Numbered from the stretch's first letter, positions 19,211-29,991 are shown. The stretch: DNA of 64,000 nucleotides from Ramlibacter montanisoli (GCF_013087525.1 NZ_JABFCS010000001.1:4268501-4332500), one strand, 5' to 3'. Made by a program: numbers and translations. Notes: generated by a model from the sequence alone, not told the origin.

Positions 19211-19250
19211 CTGACGAATGTTTCGCTAAAGTTGGCCAATCTGACGAAAG
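19211..19250. promoter_or_regulatory. Probable operator between putA and its Lrp-type regulator
   Basis: In the 90-bp divergent gap a palindrome TTGGCCAA (19232-19239) is flanked by TTTCG (19221-19225) and CGAAA (19245-19249), forming an interrupted dyad. CTGACGAA also occurs twice as a direct repeat exactly 30 bp apart (19211 and 19241), close to three helical turns. This arrangement suits an oligomeric Lrp/AsnC protein. Confidence 0.5.
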
Positions 19251-19262
19251 AAAATCCGGCCA

Positions 19263-19742
19263 GTGGAACTGAACGCCTCCGACATCGACCGCATCGACCT
19301 CAAGATCCTGCAGGTCCTGCAGGCGGACGGCCGCCTCTCGAACCTCAAGCTCGCGGAGGCGGTGGCGCTGTCGCCGACCGCCGTGCTGGCGCGCGTGCAG
19401 CGGCTCACCCGCGACGGCTTCATCCTCGGTTACGAGGCGCGGCTGGACCCGGTGAAGCTGGGCGTGGGCATGCTGGTGTTCGTGGAGGTGCTTCTGGACC
19501 GGACCACGCCCAACGTGTTCGAGGCCTTCAAGGCCGCCGTGCAGGTGCACCCGCAGATCCTGGAATGCCACATGGTCGCGGGCGGCTTCGACTACCTGCT
19601 CAAGACGCGCGTGGGCGACATGCAGGCCTACCGCGACTTCGCCGGCACCGTGCTGTGGCAGCTGCCAGGGGTGCGCGAGACGCGGACCTACGCGGTGATG
19701 GAGGAAGTGAAAAGCACCACGCGCCTGCCCCTGCGGGTGTAG
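19263..19742 (+). CDS. Lrp/AsnC-family transcription regulator, probably of putA
   Basis: A 159-residue protein with an N-terminal helix-turn-helix (IDLKILQVLQADGRLSNLKLAE, then LSPTAVLARVQRL) and a C-terminal AsnC-type ligand domain (VFVEVLLDR, ECHMVAGGFDYLLKTRVGD). Start is GTG at 19263. Divergence from putA with a shared 90-bp promoter region is the classic layout of the proline-responsive regulator (PutR/BkdR-like) that activates putA in bacteria whose PutA lacks a DNA-binding domain. That role is inferred from context; the family assignment is clear. Confidence 0.88.
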   Translation: MELNASDIDRIDLKILQVLQADGRLSNLKLAEAVALSPTAVLARVQRLTRDGFILGYEARLDPVKLGVGMLVFVEVLLDRTTPNVFEAFKAAVQVHPQILECHMVAGGFDYLLKTRVGDMQAYRDFAGTVLWQLPGVRETRTYAVMEEVKSTTRLPLRV

Positions 19743-19820
19743 CGCGCAGGCCATGCGGTGCTGTGCAGTCCACCCGCCGCGCGGCAGAATGGACCGGTTC
19801 CCAAGGAGAGAGAGGTCCCC

Positions 19821-20366
19821 ATGCGCATCCCGTCCCTGATCGCCTGCGGCGTGCTCGCCGCCGCCTGCCTGCCCGCCGCGGCCCAGACCCTGAAGCCCGG
19901 TCTGTGGGAAATCCACAACAACATGAAGGGCGGCGAAATGGACCAGGCCATGGCCGAAATGCAGAAGTCCATGGCGCAGATGTCGCCGCAGCAGCGCAAG
20001 CAGATGGAAGCCGCGATGGGGCAGCAGGGCATGCGGATGGCGCCGGGGTCCGGCGGCGGCATGGCCATGCAGATGTGCTTCACCAAGGAGATGGTCGAGC
20101 GCAACGACGTGCCCATGCAGGACGGCTGCCGCACCACCGTGAACCAGCGCAGCGGCAACACGCACAAGTTCGCCTTCACCTGCAGCAACCCGCCTTCCAG
20201 CGGCGAGGGGCAGGTCACCTACTCGGGTCCGGAGGCCTACACCAGCAAGATGACCATGAAGATGGCATCGCAGGGCCGCAGCGACACGACCACGATGGAA
20301 ACCAAGGGCAAGTGGCTCAAGGCCGACTGCGGCAACGTGAAGCCGATGCCCGCGCCCAAGAAGTAG
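19821..20366 (+). CDS. Exported DUF3617-like protein
   Basis: A 181-residue protein with a signal peptide at about 1-21 (ending LPAAAQ), a Met/Gln-rich helical middle (MDQAMAEMQKSMAQMSPQQRKQM) and a beta-rich C-terminus with cysteines in MQMCFTKEM, DGCRTTV, FTCSNPP and KADCGNV. The opening LKPGLWEI is typical of DUF3617 proteins, whose function is unknown. AAGGAGAG precedes the ATG. Its stop abuts the yggS stop from the other strand with no gap. Confidence 0.75.
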   Translation: MRIPSLIACGVLAAACLPAAAQTLKPGLWEIHNNMKGGEMDQAMAEMQKSMAQMSPQQRKQMEAAMGQQGMRMAPGSGGGMAMQMCFTKEMVERNDVPMQDGCRTTVNQRSGNTHKFAFTCSNPPSSGEGQVTYSGPEAYTSKMTMKMASQGRSDTTTMETKGKWLKADCGNVKPMPAPKK

Positions 20367-21058
20367 TCAGGCCTTCGCGGGGCGCGCCCCGAAGATCGCC
20401 GTCCCCACCCGCACCATGGTGCTGCCGGCGTGGATCGCCGCTTCGAGGTCGCCTGTCATGCCCATCGACAGGGTGTCCAGCGGCAGTCCCGCCGCGCGCA
20501 GTTCCTCGTAGAGAGCCCGCGCCCGGCGGTGCACGGCGAGCTGGGCGGCGAACTCCTGTGCGGGTTCGGGAATCGTCAGCAGGCCGCGCAGCTTCAGGCG
20601 AGGCAGCGCGTGCACCTCGCGCGCCAGCGCCAGTGCCTCGCCCGGGGCACGCCTGCCTTGCTGGCGCCGCCGTCGATGTTCACCTGGATGCACACCGACA
20701 GCGGCGGCATCACCTGCGGCCTCTGCTCGGACAGGCGCTGCGCGATCTTCAGCCGGTCGATGGTGTGCGCCCAGGCGAAGTGCTGCGCGACCAGCCGCGT
20801 CTTGTTGCTCTGGATCGGCCCGATGCAATGCCATTGCAGCGGCAGGTCCGCCAGCAGCGCCTGCTTCTCCACCGCCTCCTGGATGTAGTTCTCTCCGAAG
20901 GCGGTTTCGCCCGCGGCATGGGCTTCGCGCACCGCCTCGGGGCCGAAGGTCTTGGACACGGGAAGCAGCGTGACTTCGTTCACGTGGCGTTGCGCGGCTG
21001 CGCAAGCGTCGGCGATCCGCTGGTGCACGCTCTGGAGGTTGGCTGCAATCGTCGTCAT
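20367..21058 (-). CDS. yggS: YggS/PLPBP-family pyridoxal-phosphate homeostasis protein (frameshifted near 20650)
   Basis: The restored length is about 230 residues. Family motifs include LLPVSKTFGPEAVREAHAAG with the PLP-binding Lys, FGENYIQEA, WHCIGPIQSNKTRLVA and the phosphate-binding end LSMGMTGDLEAAIHAGSTMVRVGTAIFG. Members buffer free PLP and influence vitamin B6 and amino-acid balance; no catalytic activity is known. A C is missing from a C4 run near 20650. It is divergent from pilT, a very common arrangement in proteobacteria, with 64 bp between the starts. Confidence 0.9.
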
Positions 21059-21122
21059 AATGGGCCGGCCACCCTCGGTGGGGCACCGTTGGCGAGGACC
21101 ATAAAGGAACAAAGAGGGACCC

Positions 21123-22166
21123 GTGGATATTACCCAGCTGCTCGCGTTCAGCGTGAAGAACAAGGCGTCGGACCTGCACCTGTCGGCCGGCCTGCCGCCC
21201 ATGATCCGCGTGCACGGCGACGTGCGCCGCATCAACATCGACCCCATGGACCACAAGCAGGTGCACTCCATGGTGTACGACATCATGAACGACACGCAGC
21301 GCAAGGCGTACGAGGAGTTCCTGGAGTGCGACTTCTCGTTCGAGATCGAGGGGCTGGCCCGCTTCCGCGTCAACGCCTTCAACCAGAACCGCGGCGCCGC
21401 CGCCGTGTTCCGGACGATTCCCTCCAAGATCCTCACGCTGGAGCAGCTCAACGCGCCCAAGATCTTCGGCGACCTGGCGCTCAAGCCGCGCGGCATGGTG
21501 CTGGTGACCGGCCCCACGGGTTCGGGCAAGTCCACCACGCTGGCGGCGATGGTCAACTACCTGAACGAGACCGAGTACGGCCACATCCTGACGGTGGAAG
21601 ACCCGATCGAATTCGTGCACGAGTCCAAGAAGTGCCTGGTCAACCAGCGGGAAGTCGGCCCGATGACGCTGTCCTTCGCCGCCGCGCTGCGTTCGGCCCT
21701 GCGTGAGGACCCGGACTGCATCCTGGTGGGCGAAATGCGCGACCTGGAAACGATCCGCCTCGCCATGACGGCCGCCGAAACCGGCCACCTGGTGTTCGGC
21801 ACGCTGCACACCTCCAGCGCCGCCAAGACCATCGACCGGATCATCGACGTGTTCCCCGCCGACGAAAAGGAAATGGTCCGTGCCATGCTGTCGGAATCGC
21901 TGCAGGCGGTGATCTCGCAGACCCTGTGCAAGACCAAGGACGGCAGCGGCCGGGTGGCGGCGCACGAGATCATGATCGGCACTTCGGCGATCCGGAACCT
22001 GATCCGCGAAGCCAAGGTGGCGCAGATGTACTCCGCCATCCAGACCGGCAACAGCGTGGGCATGCAGACCCTGGACCAGAACCTCACCGAGCTGGTCAAG
22101 CGCAACCAGATCAGCGCCGCCGAAGCCCGCAGCAAGGCGAAGATCCCCGAGAACTTCCCCGGATAA
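21123..22166 (+). CDS. pilT: Type IV pilus retraction ATPase PilT
   Basis: A 347-residue hexameric ATPase that powers pilus disassembly and twitching. N-terminal PAS-like region with ASDLHLSAGLPPMIRVHG, Walker A GPTGSGKST (130-138), Asp box and Walker B DPDCILVGEMRD, His box TGHLVFGTLHT, and the C-terminal AIRNLIREAK plus MQTLDQNL typical of PilT. Start is GTG after AAGAGGGA. It is followed by pilU after 13 bp. Confidence 0.95.
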   Translation: MDITQLLAFSVKNKASDLHLSAGLPPMIRVHGDVRRINIDPMDHKQVHSMVYDIMNDTQRKAYEEFLECDFSFEIEGLARFRVNAFNQNRGAAAVFRTIPSKILTLEQLNAPKIFGDLALKPRGMVLVTGPTGSGKSTTLAAMVNYLNETEYGHILTVEDPIEFVHESKKCLVNQREVGPMTLSFAAALRSALREDPDCILVGEMRDLETIRLAMTAAETGHLVFGTLHTSSAAKTIDRIIDVFPADEKEMVRAMLSESLQAVISQTLCKTKDGSGRVAAHEIMIGTSAIRNLIREAKVAQMYSAIQTGNSVGMQTLDQNLTELVKRNQISAAEARSKAKIPENFPG

Positions 22167-22179
22167 GGAGCCGCGCACC

Positions 22180-23316
22180 ATGGAACGCGACCAGGCAACA
22201 AAGTTCATCAACGACCTGCTGAAGCTGATGGTGGGCCGCAACGGCTCCGACCTCTTCATCACGGCCGACTTCCCGCCGGCCATCAAGGTCGACGGCAAGG
22301 TGACCAAGGTGTCGCCGCAGCCACTGAACGGCACCCACACGCTGGCGCTGGCGCGTTCGATCATGAACGACAAGCAGGCGGCGGAATTCGAGCGCACCAA
22401 GGAGTGCAACTTCGCGATCTCGCCGCCGGGCGTGGGGCGCTTCCGCGTCAATGCCTTCGTGCAGCAGGGCAAGGTGGGCATGGTGCTGCGGGTGATCCCG
22501 CAGGTGCTGCCGACCATCGACGGGCTGGGCGTGCCGCAGGTGCTCAAGGAAGTGGTGATGTCCAAGCGCGGCCTGGTCATCCTGGTGGGCGCCACCGGCT
22601 CGGGCAAGTCGACCACTCTGGCGGCCATGGTCGACTGGCGCAACGAGCAGAGCTACGGCCACATCATCACCATCGAGGACCCGGTGGAGTTCGTGCACCC
22701 GCACAAGAACTGCGTGGTCACGCAGCGCGAAGTGGGGCTGGACACCGACAGCTGGGAAGCGGCGCTGAAGAACACGCTGCGGCAGGCGCCCGACGTGATC
22801 CTGATGGGCGAGATCCGCGACCGCGAGACCATGGAACATGCCATCGCCTTCGCCGAAACGGGCCACCTGTGCATGGCCACGCTGCACGCCAACAGCACCA
22901 ACCAGGCGCTGGACCGCGTGATCAACTTCTTCCCGGAAGAGCGCCGGCCGCAGCTGCTGATGGACCTGTCGCTGAACCTCAAGTCCTTCGTGTCGCAGCG
23001 CCTGATTCCCAAGCAGGACGGCAAGGGCCGCTCGGCGGCGGTGGAAATCCTGCTGAACACGCCGCTGATCTCCGACCTGATCTTCAAGGGCGAAGTCTCC
23101 GAGATCAAGGAGATCATGAAGAAGAGCCGCAACCTGGGCATGCAGACCTTCGACCAGGCGCTGTTCGACCTCTACGAGAACAACATGATCACCTACGAGG
23201 ACGCGCTGCGCAACGCCGACTCGCTCAACGACCTGCGCCTGCAAATCAAGCTGAACTCGCAGCGCGCGAAGTCGTCGGACCTGTCGGCGGGCACGGAGCA
23301 CCTGGCGATCGTCTGA
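22180..23316 (+). CDS. pilU: PilT-dependent type IV pilus retraction ATPase PilU
   Basis: A 378-residue PilT paralogue that assists retraction. It has GSDLFITADFPPAIKVDGKV at the N-terminus, Walker A GATGSGKST (about 137-145), Walker B PDVILMGEIRDRETM and the His box TGHLCMATLHA. The longer hydrophilic C-terminal tail (from about 340) is characteristic of PilU. Its ATG follows AAGGAG, 13 bp after pilT, so the two are co-transcribed. A hairpin terminator follows at 23358. Confidence 0.94.
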   Translation: MERDQATKFINDLLKLMVGRNGSDLFITADFPPAIKVDGKVTKVSPQPLNGTHTLALARSIMNDKQAAEFERTKECNFAISPPGVGRFRVNAFVQQGKVGMVLRVIPQVLPTIDGLGVPQVLKEVVMSKRGLVILVGATGSGKSTTLAAMVDWRNEQSYGHIITIEDPVEFVHPHKNCVVTQREVGLDTDSWEAALKNTLRQAPDVILMGEIRDRETMEHAIAFAETGHLCMATLHANSTNQALDRVINFFPEERRPQLLMDLSLNLKSFVSQRLIPKQDGKGRSAAVEILLNTPLISDLIFKGEVSEIKEIMKKSRNLGMQTFDQALFDLYENNMITYEDALRNADSLNDLRLQIKLNSQRAKSSDLSAGTEHLAIV

Positions 23317-23318
23317 CC

Positions 23319-23343
23319 GTCATCCCCGTGCAGGCGGGGACCC
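23319..23343. repeat. Short palindromic intergenic element (REP-like)
   Basis: GTCATCCCCG-TGCAGG-CGGGGACCC: a 5-bp CCCCG/CGGGG stem (23324-23328 and 23335-23339) in the sequence context of the widespread GTCATCCCCGCG...CGGGGA family of dispersed proteobacterial repeats. It begins just after the pilU stop. Only one copy is seen in this window. Confidence 0.4.
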
Positions 23344-23357
23344 AAGGCATCGAACGA

Positions 23358-23380
23358 GCGGCCCCGCGGGGCCGCTTTCC
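23358..23380 (+). terminator. Rho-independent terminator after pilU
   Basis: A perfect 18-bp palindrome GCGGCCCCG/CGGGGCCGC (23358-23375) is followed by TTTCC and TTT. It sits between pilU and the next gene and would end the pilT-pilU transcript. Confidence 0.6.
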
Positions 23381-23424
23381 TTTGCGGCCATCCTAGAATC
23401 GCCCTTCGATCAAACGGAGGACGC

Positions 23425-24327
23425 ATGGCCAGCACCAACCCCAAGACTTACGAATCCACCCCCTCCCGCAAGGTCGCCTTCCTCGGCCTGGGCGTGATGG
23501 GCTTTCCCATGGCCGGGCACCTCGCGCTGGCCGGCCACCAGGTGACGGTCTACAACCGCAGCGCGGAAAAGCGCGAGGCCTGGCGCAAGGAGTTCAAGGG
23601 CAATGCCGCAGCCACGCCGCGCGAGGCCGTCGCGGGCTGCGAACTGGTGTTCTGCTGCGTCGGCAACGACGACGACCTGCGCTCGGTGGTGCTGGGCGAG
23701 CAGGGCGCCTTCGCCGGCATGAAGCCGGGCGCGATCCTGGTCGACCACACGACCGCTTCGGCCGACGTCGCGCGCGAACTGTCCGCCGAGGCGAAGCAGC
23801 GCGGCCTGCAGTTTGTCGATGCGCCGGTGTCCGGCGGCCAGGCCGGCGCCCAGAACGGCATGCTGACCGTGATGTGCGGCGGCGAGCAGGCGGCCTTCGA
23901 TGCCGCGAAACCGGTGGCCATGGCCTTCTCGCGTGCCTTCACGCTGCTGGGTGCCAGCGGCTCGGGTCAACTCGCCAAGATGGTCAACCAGGTGGCGATC
24001 GCCGGCCTGGTGCAGGGCCTGTCGGAAGCCATCGCCTTCGGCATGAAGGCCGGCCTGGACATGGAGCAGGTGCTGGAAGTGATCGGCAAGGGCGCCGCCC
24101 AGAGCTGGCAGATGGACAACCGCGGCAAGACCATGATCGCCGACAAGTTCGAGTTCGGCTTCGCGGTGGACTGGATGCGCAAGGACCTGGGCCTGGTGCT
24201 GGACGAGGCCAAGCGCAACGGCGCGCGCATGCCGGTCACCGCGCTGGTGGACCAGTTCTATGCGGACGTCCAGGCCATGGGCGGCAAGCGCTGGGACACC
24301 TCCAGCCTGATCAAGCGCCTGCGCTGA
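23425..24327 (+). CDS. NAD(P)-dependent beta-hydroxyacid dehydrogenase family protein
   Basis: A 300-residue member of the 3-hydroxyisobutyrate / tartronate-semialdehyde reductase family. It has a Rossmann fold at the N-terminus (FLGLGVMGFPMAGHLALAGHQVTVYNR, about 15-41), substrate signature DAPVSGGQAGAQNGMLTVMCGG and the catalytic Lys region GSGQLAKMVNQVAIAG. The last third is the all-helical dimerisation domain. The exact substrate cannot be assigned. It stands alone after the pilU terminator. ACGGAGGACGC supplies the ribosome site. Confidence 0.9.
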   Translation: MASTNPKTYESTPSRKVAFLGLGVMGFPMAGHLALAGHQVTVYNRSAEKREAWRKEFKGNAAATPREAVAGCELVFCCVGNDDDLRSVVLGEQGAFAGMKPGAILVDHTTASADVARELSAEAKQRGLQFVDAPVSGGQAGAQNGMLTVMCGGEQAAFDAAKPVAMAFSRAFTLLGASGSGQLAKMVNQVAIAGLVQGLSEAIAFGMKAGLDMEQVLEVIGKGAAQSWQMDNRGKTMIADKFEFGFAVDWMRKDLGLVLDEAKRNGARMPVTALVDQFYADVQAMGGKRWDTSSLIKRLR

Positions 24328-24358
24328 CGCGCCGCCCGGGCGCGCCGGCGCACCGCCG

Positions 24359-25943
<1,585 letters not shown>

Positions 25944-25996
25944 TTAGATGCCTGCAGGGTTCAAGTTCCACAAATCAAGTTCTAGGAGAAGTTGCA

Positions 25997-26347
25997 ATGG
26001 CTGTTCTGAAAAAAATTGCCGGTCTGGTTGCCGGTATGTCCGCTGTCGCCGTGATCGGTGTTGCTGTCGCCCAAGGCGTGCCGCCGAACCCGTTCGTCAC
26101 CAACCATGCGCTGGGCGCTGGCCAGCAGAGCTCCCACATCACCTCCATGGGTGAGACGGGCGTTCCCGGCCTGATCGACCAGGTCCAGACCGCCCAGATC
26201 ACCACCGTGGCCCCCGTGGCCGTGGTGGAGCAACCCGCCGTCGTCGCGGAAGCCCCGGCTCCCGTGATCGTGGAAGAGCGCCAGGCGATGGGTGCGGCCC
26301 CCGCCCCCGCCGAACCCGTGATGGCCCCCAAGGCCGACCGCGGCTAA
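25997..26347 (+). CDS. Small Ala/Pro/Val-rich exported protein
   Basis: A 116-residue protein with a clear signal peptide at about 1-26 (MAVLKKIAGLVAGMSAVAVIG, then VAVAQG). The mature part is low-complexity, with VAPVAVVEQPAVVAEAPAPVIVEE in the middle. AGGAGAA sits 6 bp before the ATG. It lies on the opposite strand between yraN and diaA and breaks the usual gene order. The upstream gap 25710-25996 holds its leader, including a direct repeat TCAAGTTC at 25961 and 25975. I recognise no family. Confidence 0.6.
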   Translation: MAVLKKIAGLVAGMSAVAVIGVAVAQGVPPNPFVTNHALGAGQQSSHITSMGETGVPGLIDQVQTAQITTVAPVAVVEQPAVVAEAPAPVIVEERQAMGAAPAPAEPVMAPKADRG

Positions 26348-26391
26348 GCACCGAGTGCGTTTTCTGCTGGGGCTCGTCCTGCGGGCCAGCC

Positions 26392-26748
26392 TCAGCCAGC
26401 ATCGAAGGCGGCACGCATCCACTGGATGCTGCCGCCTTCCATGCTGATGACGTCGAAACGGCATGGCGGCGGCGCCTGCAGCCTCATCAGGTAGTGCCGC
26501 GCGGCGAACACGATGCGCCGCTGCTTGTCCCAGCCTATGCTCGCGGCCGCGCCGCCGAAGCTGCGGCTCGCGCGCTTGCGCACCTCCACGAACACCAATG
26601 TGCCGTCGCGATCGCGCATGACCAGGTCGATCTCGCCGCCGCCGCGCCCGGGCGTCCGATAATTGCGCACCAGCAGAGCCAGGCCCCGCGCGCGCAGGTG
26701 CGCGAGGGCCCGGTCTTCCGCGGCATCGCCCTGTTCCTTGGTGCTCAC
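26392..26748 (-). CDS. yraN: YraN family (UPF0102) nuclease-fold protein
   Basis: A 118-residue protein with the restriction-endonuclease-like core of the YraN family: GEIDLVMRD (acidic residue), then VFVEVRKRAS (the E-x-K-type motif), preceded by GDAAEDRALAHLRARGLALLVRNYR. The function of the family is not settled. I choose the GTG start at 26748, 24 bp from the divergent rsmI start. The divergent pairing with rsmI is common in betaproteobacteria. Confidence 0.85.
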   Translation of the reverse strand: MSTKEQGDAAEDRALAHLRARGLALLVRNYRTPGRGGGEIDLVMRDRDGTLVFVEVRKRASRSFGGAAASIGWDKQRRIVFAARHYLMRLQAPPPCRFDVISMEGGSIQWMRAAFDAG

Positions 26749-26772
26749 CCCCGGCCTTTCGAAGGAGACTGA

Positions 26773-27678
26773 TTGAGCGCTTCCTTTGCATCCGCGCTCG
26801 CCGCGGCGCGCGACGCGGCCGCGGCGCAGCAGTACCCGCAGGGTAGCCTGTACGTGCTGGCCACGCCCATCGGCAACCTCGCGGACATCACGCTGCGCGC
26901 GCTGCACGTCCTCCAAATGGTGGACGCCGTGGCCTGCGAGGACACCCGGCACACGCAGGCCCTGCTGCGCGCCTATGGCATCGACAAGTCGGCCTGGCTC
27001 GGCGTGCACCGCCACAACGAGGCGGAAGGCGCGCAGGAAGTGGTTCGCCGGCTGCAGCTGGGCCAGCGCGTGGCCTATGCCAGCGACGCCGGCACGCCGG
27101 GCATCAGCGATCCCGGCGCGCGCGTGGTCGCCGCCGTGCGGGCCGCGGGCCTGCCGGTGGTGCCGGTGCCGGGTGCCAGCAGCGTGACCGCGATCCTGAG
27201 CGTGCTGCCGGCCCAGGCGGAAGAAAGCGCGTTCCTGTTCTTCGGCTTCCTGCCCGCCAAGGGCGGCGAGCGCCAGCAGGCGGTGGAATCGCTGAGGCAG
27301 GAAGTGCGCGCCGTGGTGCTGCTGGAGGCGCCGCACCGCATCGCGGCCCTGGCCGAGACCCTGGCGGCCCTGGGGGAGCGCGAACTGACGGTCGGCCGCG
27401 AGCTCACCAAGCAGTTCGAGGAGATCGCCACCCTGCGCTGCGCGGACTTCCCGGCATGGCTGCAGGGCTCGCCGCAGCGCACGCGCGGCGAATTCGCGCT
27501 GGTGCTGCACCCGTGACGGCGGTCCGCGACGAGGGACGCGCAGCGGGTGCTGAAGCTGCTGCTGGCGGAACTGCCTGTGAAGACGGCGGTGAAGCTGGCG
27601 GCGGAGATCACGGGGGCGCCGCGCAACACGCTGTACCAGCAAGCCCTGCTTTTGAAAGGCGGTGCGGCGGATTCGTAG
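26773..27678 (+). CDS. rsmI: 16S rRNA 2'-O-ribose C1402 methyltransferase RsmI (interrupted by a stop at 27514)
   Basis: Methylates the ribose of C1402 in 16S rRNA using S-adenosylmethionine. Motifs: LYVLATPIGNLADITLRAL, VACEDTRHTQALLRAYGI, ISDPGARVV, VPGASSVTAILS and FFGFLPAKGGER. Start is TTG after GAAGGAG. A TGA at 27514-27516 ends the open frame at 247 residues, but the same frame continues with RVLKLLLAELPVKTAVKLAAEITG and NTLYQQALLLKG to a TAG at 27676, which is the normal RsmI C-terminus. Two compensating single-base shifts near 27513 and 27533, or a nonsense change, would explain this; total length would be about 301 residues. Confidence 0.9.
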
Positions 27679-27709
27679 GCTGGCGGTGCAAGCGAAGCGG
27701 CACCCCAGC
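27675..27709. repeat. Small hairpin repeat, copy A
   Basis: CGTAGGCTGG start, loop AAGCGAAGCG, end CACCCCAGC. GCTGG-C-GGTGC pairs with GCACC-CCAGC. It matches a second copy at 33678-33710. It lies exactly between the convergent rsmI and priA ends. Confidence 0.5.
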
Positions 27710-27711
27710 GG

Positions 27712-29747
27712 TCAGATCGCCAGCGGATCCACGTCCACCGCCCAGCGGATCAGCCCCTTCACCCGCAGGCCCTGCAAGACCGGCTGCCACGCGGCCAGGA
27801 AGGCCTGCAGCGCCGGCCGCGAGCCGCTTTCCAGCAGCAGCTGCGCGCGTTCCACGTTGGCCACGCGCTGCACCGCCAGCGGCACCGGCGCGTACACCAC
27901 GACGTGGCCGCTGCCCTCCAGGCCGGCACTGTGCTCCGCGGCCGAGCGCAGGAACTCCTGCGCCACCTCCTGCGTGCGCGCGTCGGCGCGCAGCAGCGCC
28001 TGGTAGGCGAAGGGCGGCATCGCGGCCTGCTGCCTTTCCTTGAGCTGCTGGCCGGCGAAGGCCGGATAGTCGTGGCGCTTGAGCGCGGTGAACAGCGGAT
28101 GCTCCGGATTCCAGGTCTGCACCCACATCTCGCTCGCCTGCGCGTGCACCACGTCGCGCCCCGCGCGGCCCGCCGCCTGCATCAGCAGGCTGAACAGGCG
28201 CTCGGGCGCGCGGAAGTCGCTGGAGAACAGCGCCGAGTCCGGGTTCACCGCCGCCACCAGCGTGATGCTGCGGAAATCGTGGCCCTTGGTCACCATCTGG
28301 GTGCCGACCAGCACGTCGACCTCGCCCGAATGCACCTGCGCGAGCTGCTGCTCCAGCGCGCCCTTCAGGCGCGTGCTGTCGGCATCCATGCGGGCGATGC
28401 GCACCGGCTCGCCGTCCGGCCGGCGGGTGTCGGCCAGCAGTTCGGCCAGCTGCTCCTCCAGCCGTTCCGTGCCGCGGCCCAGCGGCTGGATGTCCACGTT
28501 GCCGCACTTGGGGCAGGAGCGCGGCACGCGCTCCGGTGAAACCGCAGTGGTGGCAACGCAGCGTGCGGTCGATCTTGTGGAAGACGCGGAAGGCGCTGCA
28601 GTGGGGGCATTCGCTGCGCCAGTCGCAGGCCATGCAGGCGAGCACCGGCGCGTAGCCCCGGCGGTTCAGGAACACCAGGGACTGTTCGCCGCGGGCCACG
28701 CGCTGGGCGATCGCCGCCAGCAGGGGCGGGGAGAACAGCGTGCCGCGCGGCTGGTGGTTCATGTTGACGATGCGCACCGCCGGCAAGGCGCCGGACCCCA
28801 CCCGGCTGGGCATCTCCAGGCAGCGGTAGCGCCCCCGCTCGCAGGCCTGCCAGCTCTCCAGGGAGGGCGTTGCCGACCCCAGGATCACCTTCACGCCCTC
28901 CAGCCGGCCGCGGTACACCGCCAGGTCGCGCGCCGAGTAGCGGGCGCCCTCCTGCTGCTTGTAGCTGGGGTCGTGCTCCTCGTCGACCACGACCAGGCCC
29001 AGCCGTGGCAGCGAGGCGAACACCGCCATGCGCGTGCCCAGCACGATGCGGGCGCTGCCCAGGTGCGCGGCGATCCAGCTGCGCAGGCGCTGCGGGTTGG
29101 TCATGCCGCTGTGCAGCGGGACGACCGCGCCGGTTCCGAAGCGCTGCTCGAAGCGCGCCTGCAGCTGCGGCGTGAGGTTGATCTCCGGCACCAGGACCAG
29201 CGCCTGCGCCTGCGGGTCGCGTTGCAGCAGTGACTCGACCGCGCGCAGGTAGACCTCGGTCTTGCCGCTGCCGGTGGCGCCGAACACCAGGAAAGGCCCT
29301 GCTTCCGCTGCGATGGCCGCCAGCGCCTGCGCCTGGTCCGGCGTGGGCTCGGGCCTGGCGTCGGCGACGCCGGAGTCCACCTCGGCCGTTGCGCGCTTGA
29401 GACGGCGCGCCAGCTGCACCGCGTCGAGCTCGCGCAACTGCGGGGGCAAGGCGGCCAGGGCGACTTCCCCCAGGCTGCGCTGGTAATAGGTGGCGGCGAA
29501 GCCCACCAGCTCCGCCATGCGGCGGACAGCGGGGAGCCCGCCCAGGGGGCGCCGATGGATTTCAATTCGGCCGGGGCCGCAGCTGTATCGGCCGGCGCGT
29601 CCCAGGCCACGCCGCAGACTTCGCGGCGCCCGAGGGGCACGCGCACCAAGGAGCCCGGGGCGAGTGGGAACTCACTGCGGTAGCTGAGGGGGCCCCCACC
29701 GTGCTGTGCGCCGGCGTCGGGACCACGACATGGACCAAGGTGCTCAT
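27712..29747 (-). CDS. priA: Primosomal replication restart helicase PriA (three frameshifts)
   Basis: Restarts stalled replication forks. N-terminal DNA 3'-end-binding domain (LVHVVVPTPAHSTVG, then EFPLAPGSLVRVPLGRRE), Walker A FGATGSGKT with EVYLRAVESLL, DEEH in LVVVDEEHDPSYKQQEG, and the zinc-binding cysteines CMACDWRSECPHCS, LRCHHCGF and CPKCGN. Motifs VLVGTQMVTKGHDF and LLMQAAGRAGR follow. Frames change near 29700, 29540 and 28535, each explained by one lost or gained base, mostly at G/C runs. The restored length (about 680 residues) is near normal. Such damage in a gene of this importance argues for sequence errors. Confidence 0.92.
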
Positions 29748-29841
29748 CCGTTCGCGAGCTTAGGCTGGCTGCTTAAGCCCAGCTCTTGAAAACCCGGGTA
29801 AGTCCTTGATTCCACATGATTTTGATCCCACCCCTCGATTC

Positions 29842-29850
29842 TGTGGATAA
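29842..29850 (-). other. DnaA-box match 1
   Basis: TGTGGATAA is the exact complement of the consensus DnaA box TTATCCACA. It lies in the 354-bp AT-richer gap 29748-30101 between priA and hemE, followed by CTTTGTTGATA. Confidence 0.5.
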
Positions 29851-29962
29851 CTTTGTTGATAGGGGCCCGCCCGCTGGCCGGAAGACCCCGAAAAATCAAT
29901 GGCTTGGCTGGGCCGTGCGAAAAATGTGCATCCGCGCGACCCTAGCAAAATCAACAACTTAC

Positions 29963-29991
29963 GAGCGCTACTGATTTTGAAGCGCTCTTTT
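29963..29991 (+). terminator. Terminator-like hairpin in the priA-hemE gap
   Basis: GAGCGCT (29963-29969) and AGCGCTC (29981-29987) form a 7-bp stem with an 11-nt AT-rich loop, followed by TTTT. CAAAATCA (29946) and TGATTTTG (29972) give an alternative overlapping stem. No gene on the plus strand needs ending here, so it may have another role. Confidence 0.3.

Noticed and set aside
14379..20165. A 1,928-codon open frame on the minus strand spanning several genes
   Set aside because: Only its middle part is the PutA frame. The rest is antisense to the chemotaxis gene and to the Lrp and DUF3617 genes; long antisense frames are common at this GC content.
20367..22643. A 758-codon minus-strand open frame opposite pilT and pilU
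   Set aside because: Antisense shadow of clearly conserved ATPases; only its far end is the true yggS C-terminus.
23358..23375. The perfect GC palindrome after pilU as an operator
   Set aside because: It is followed by a T-rich stretch and lies just after a gene, which fits a terminator better.
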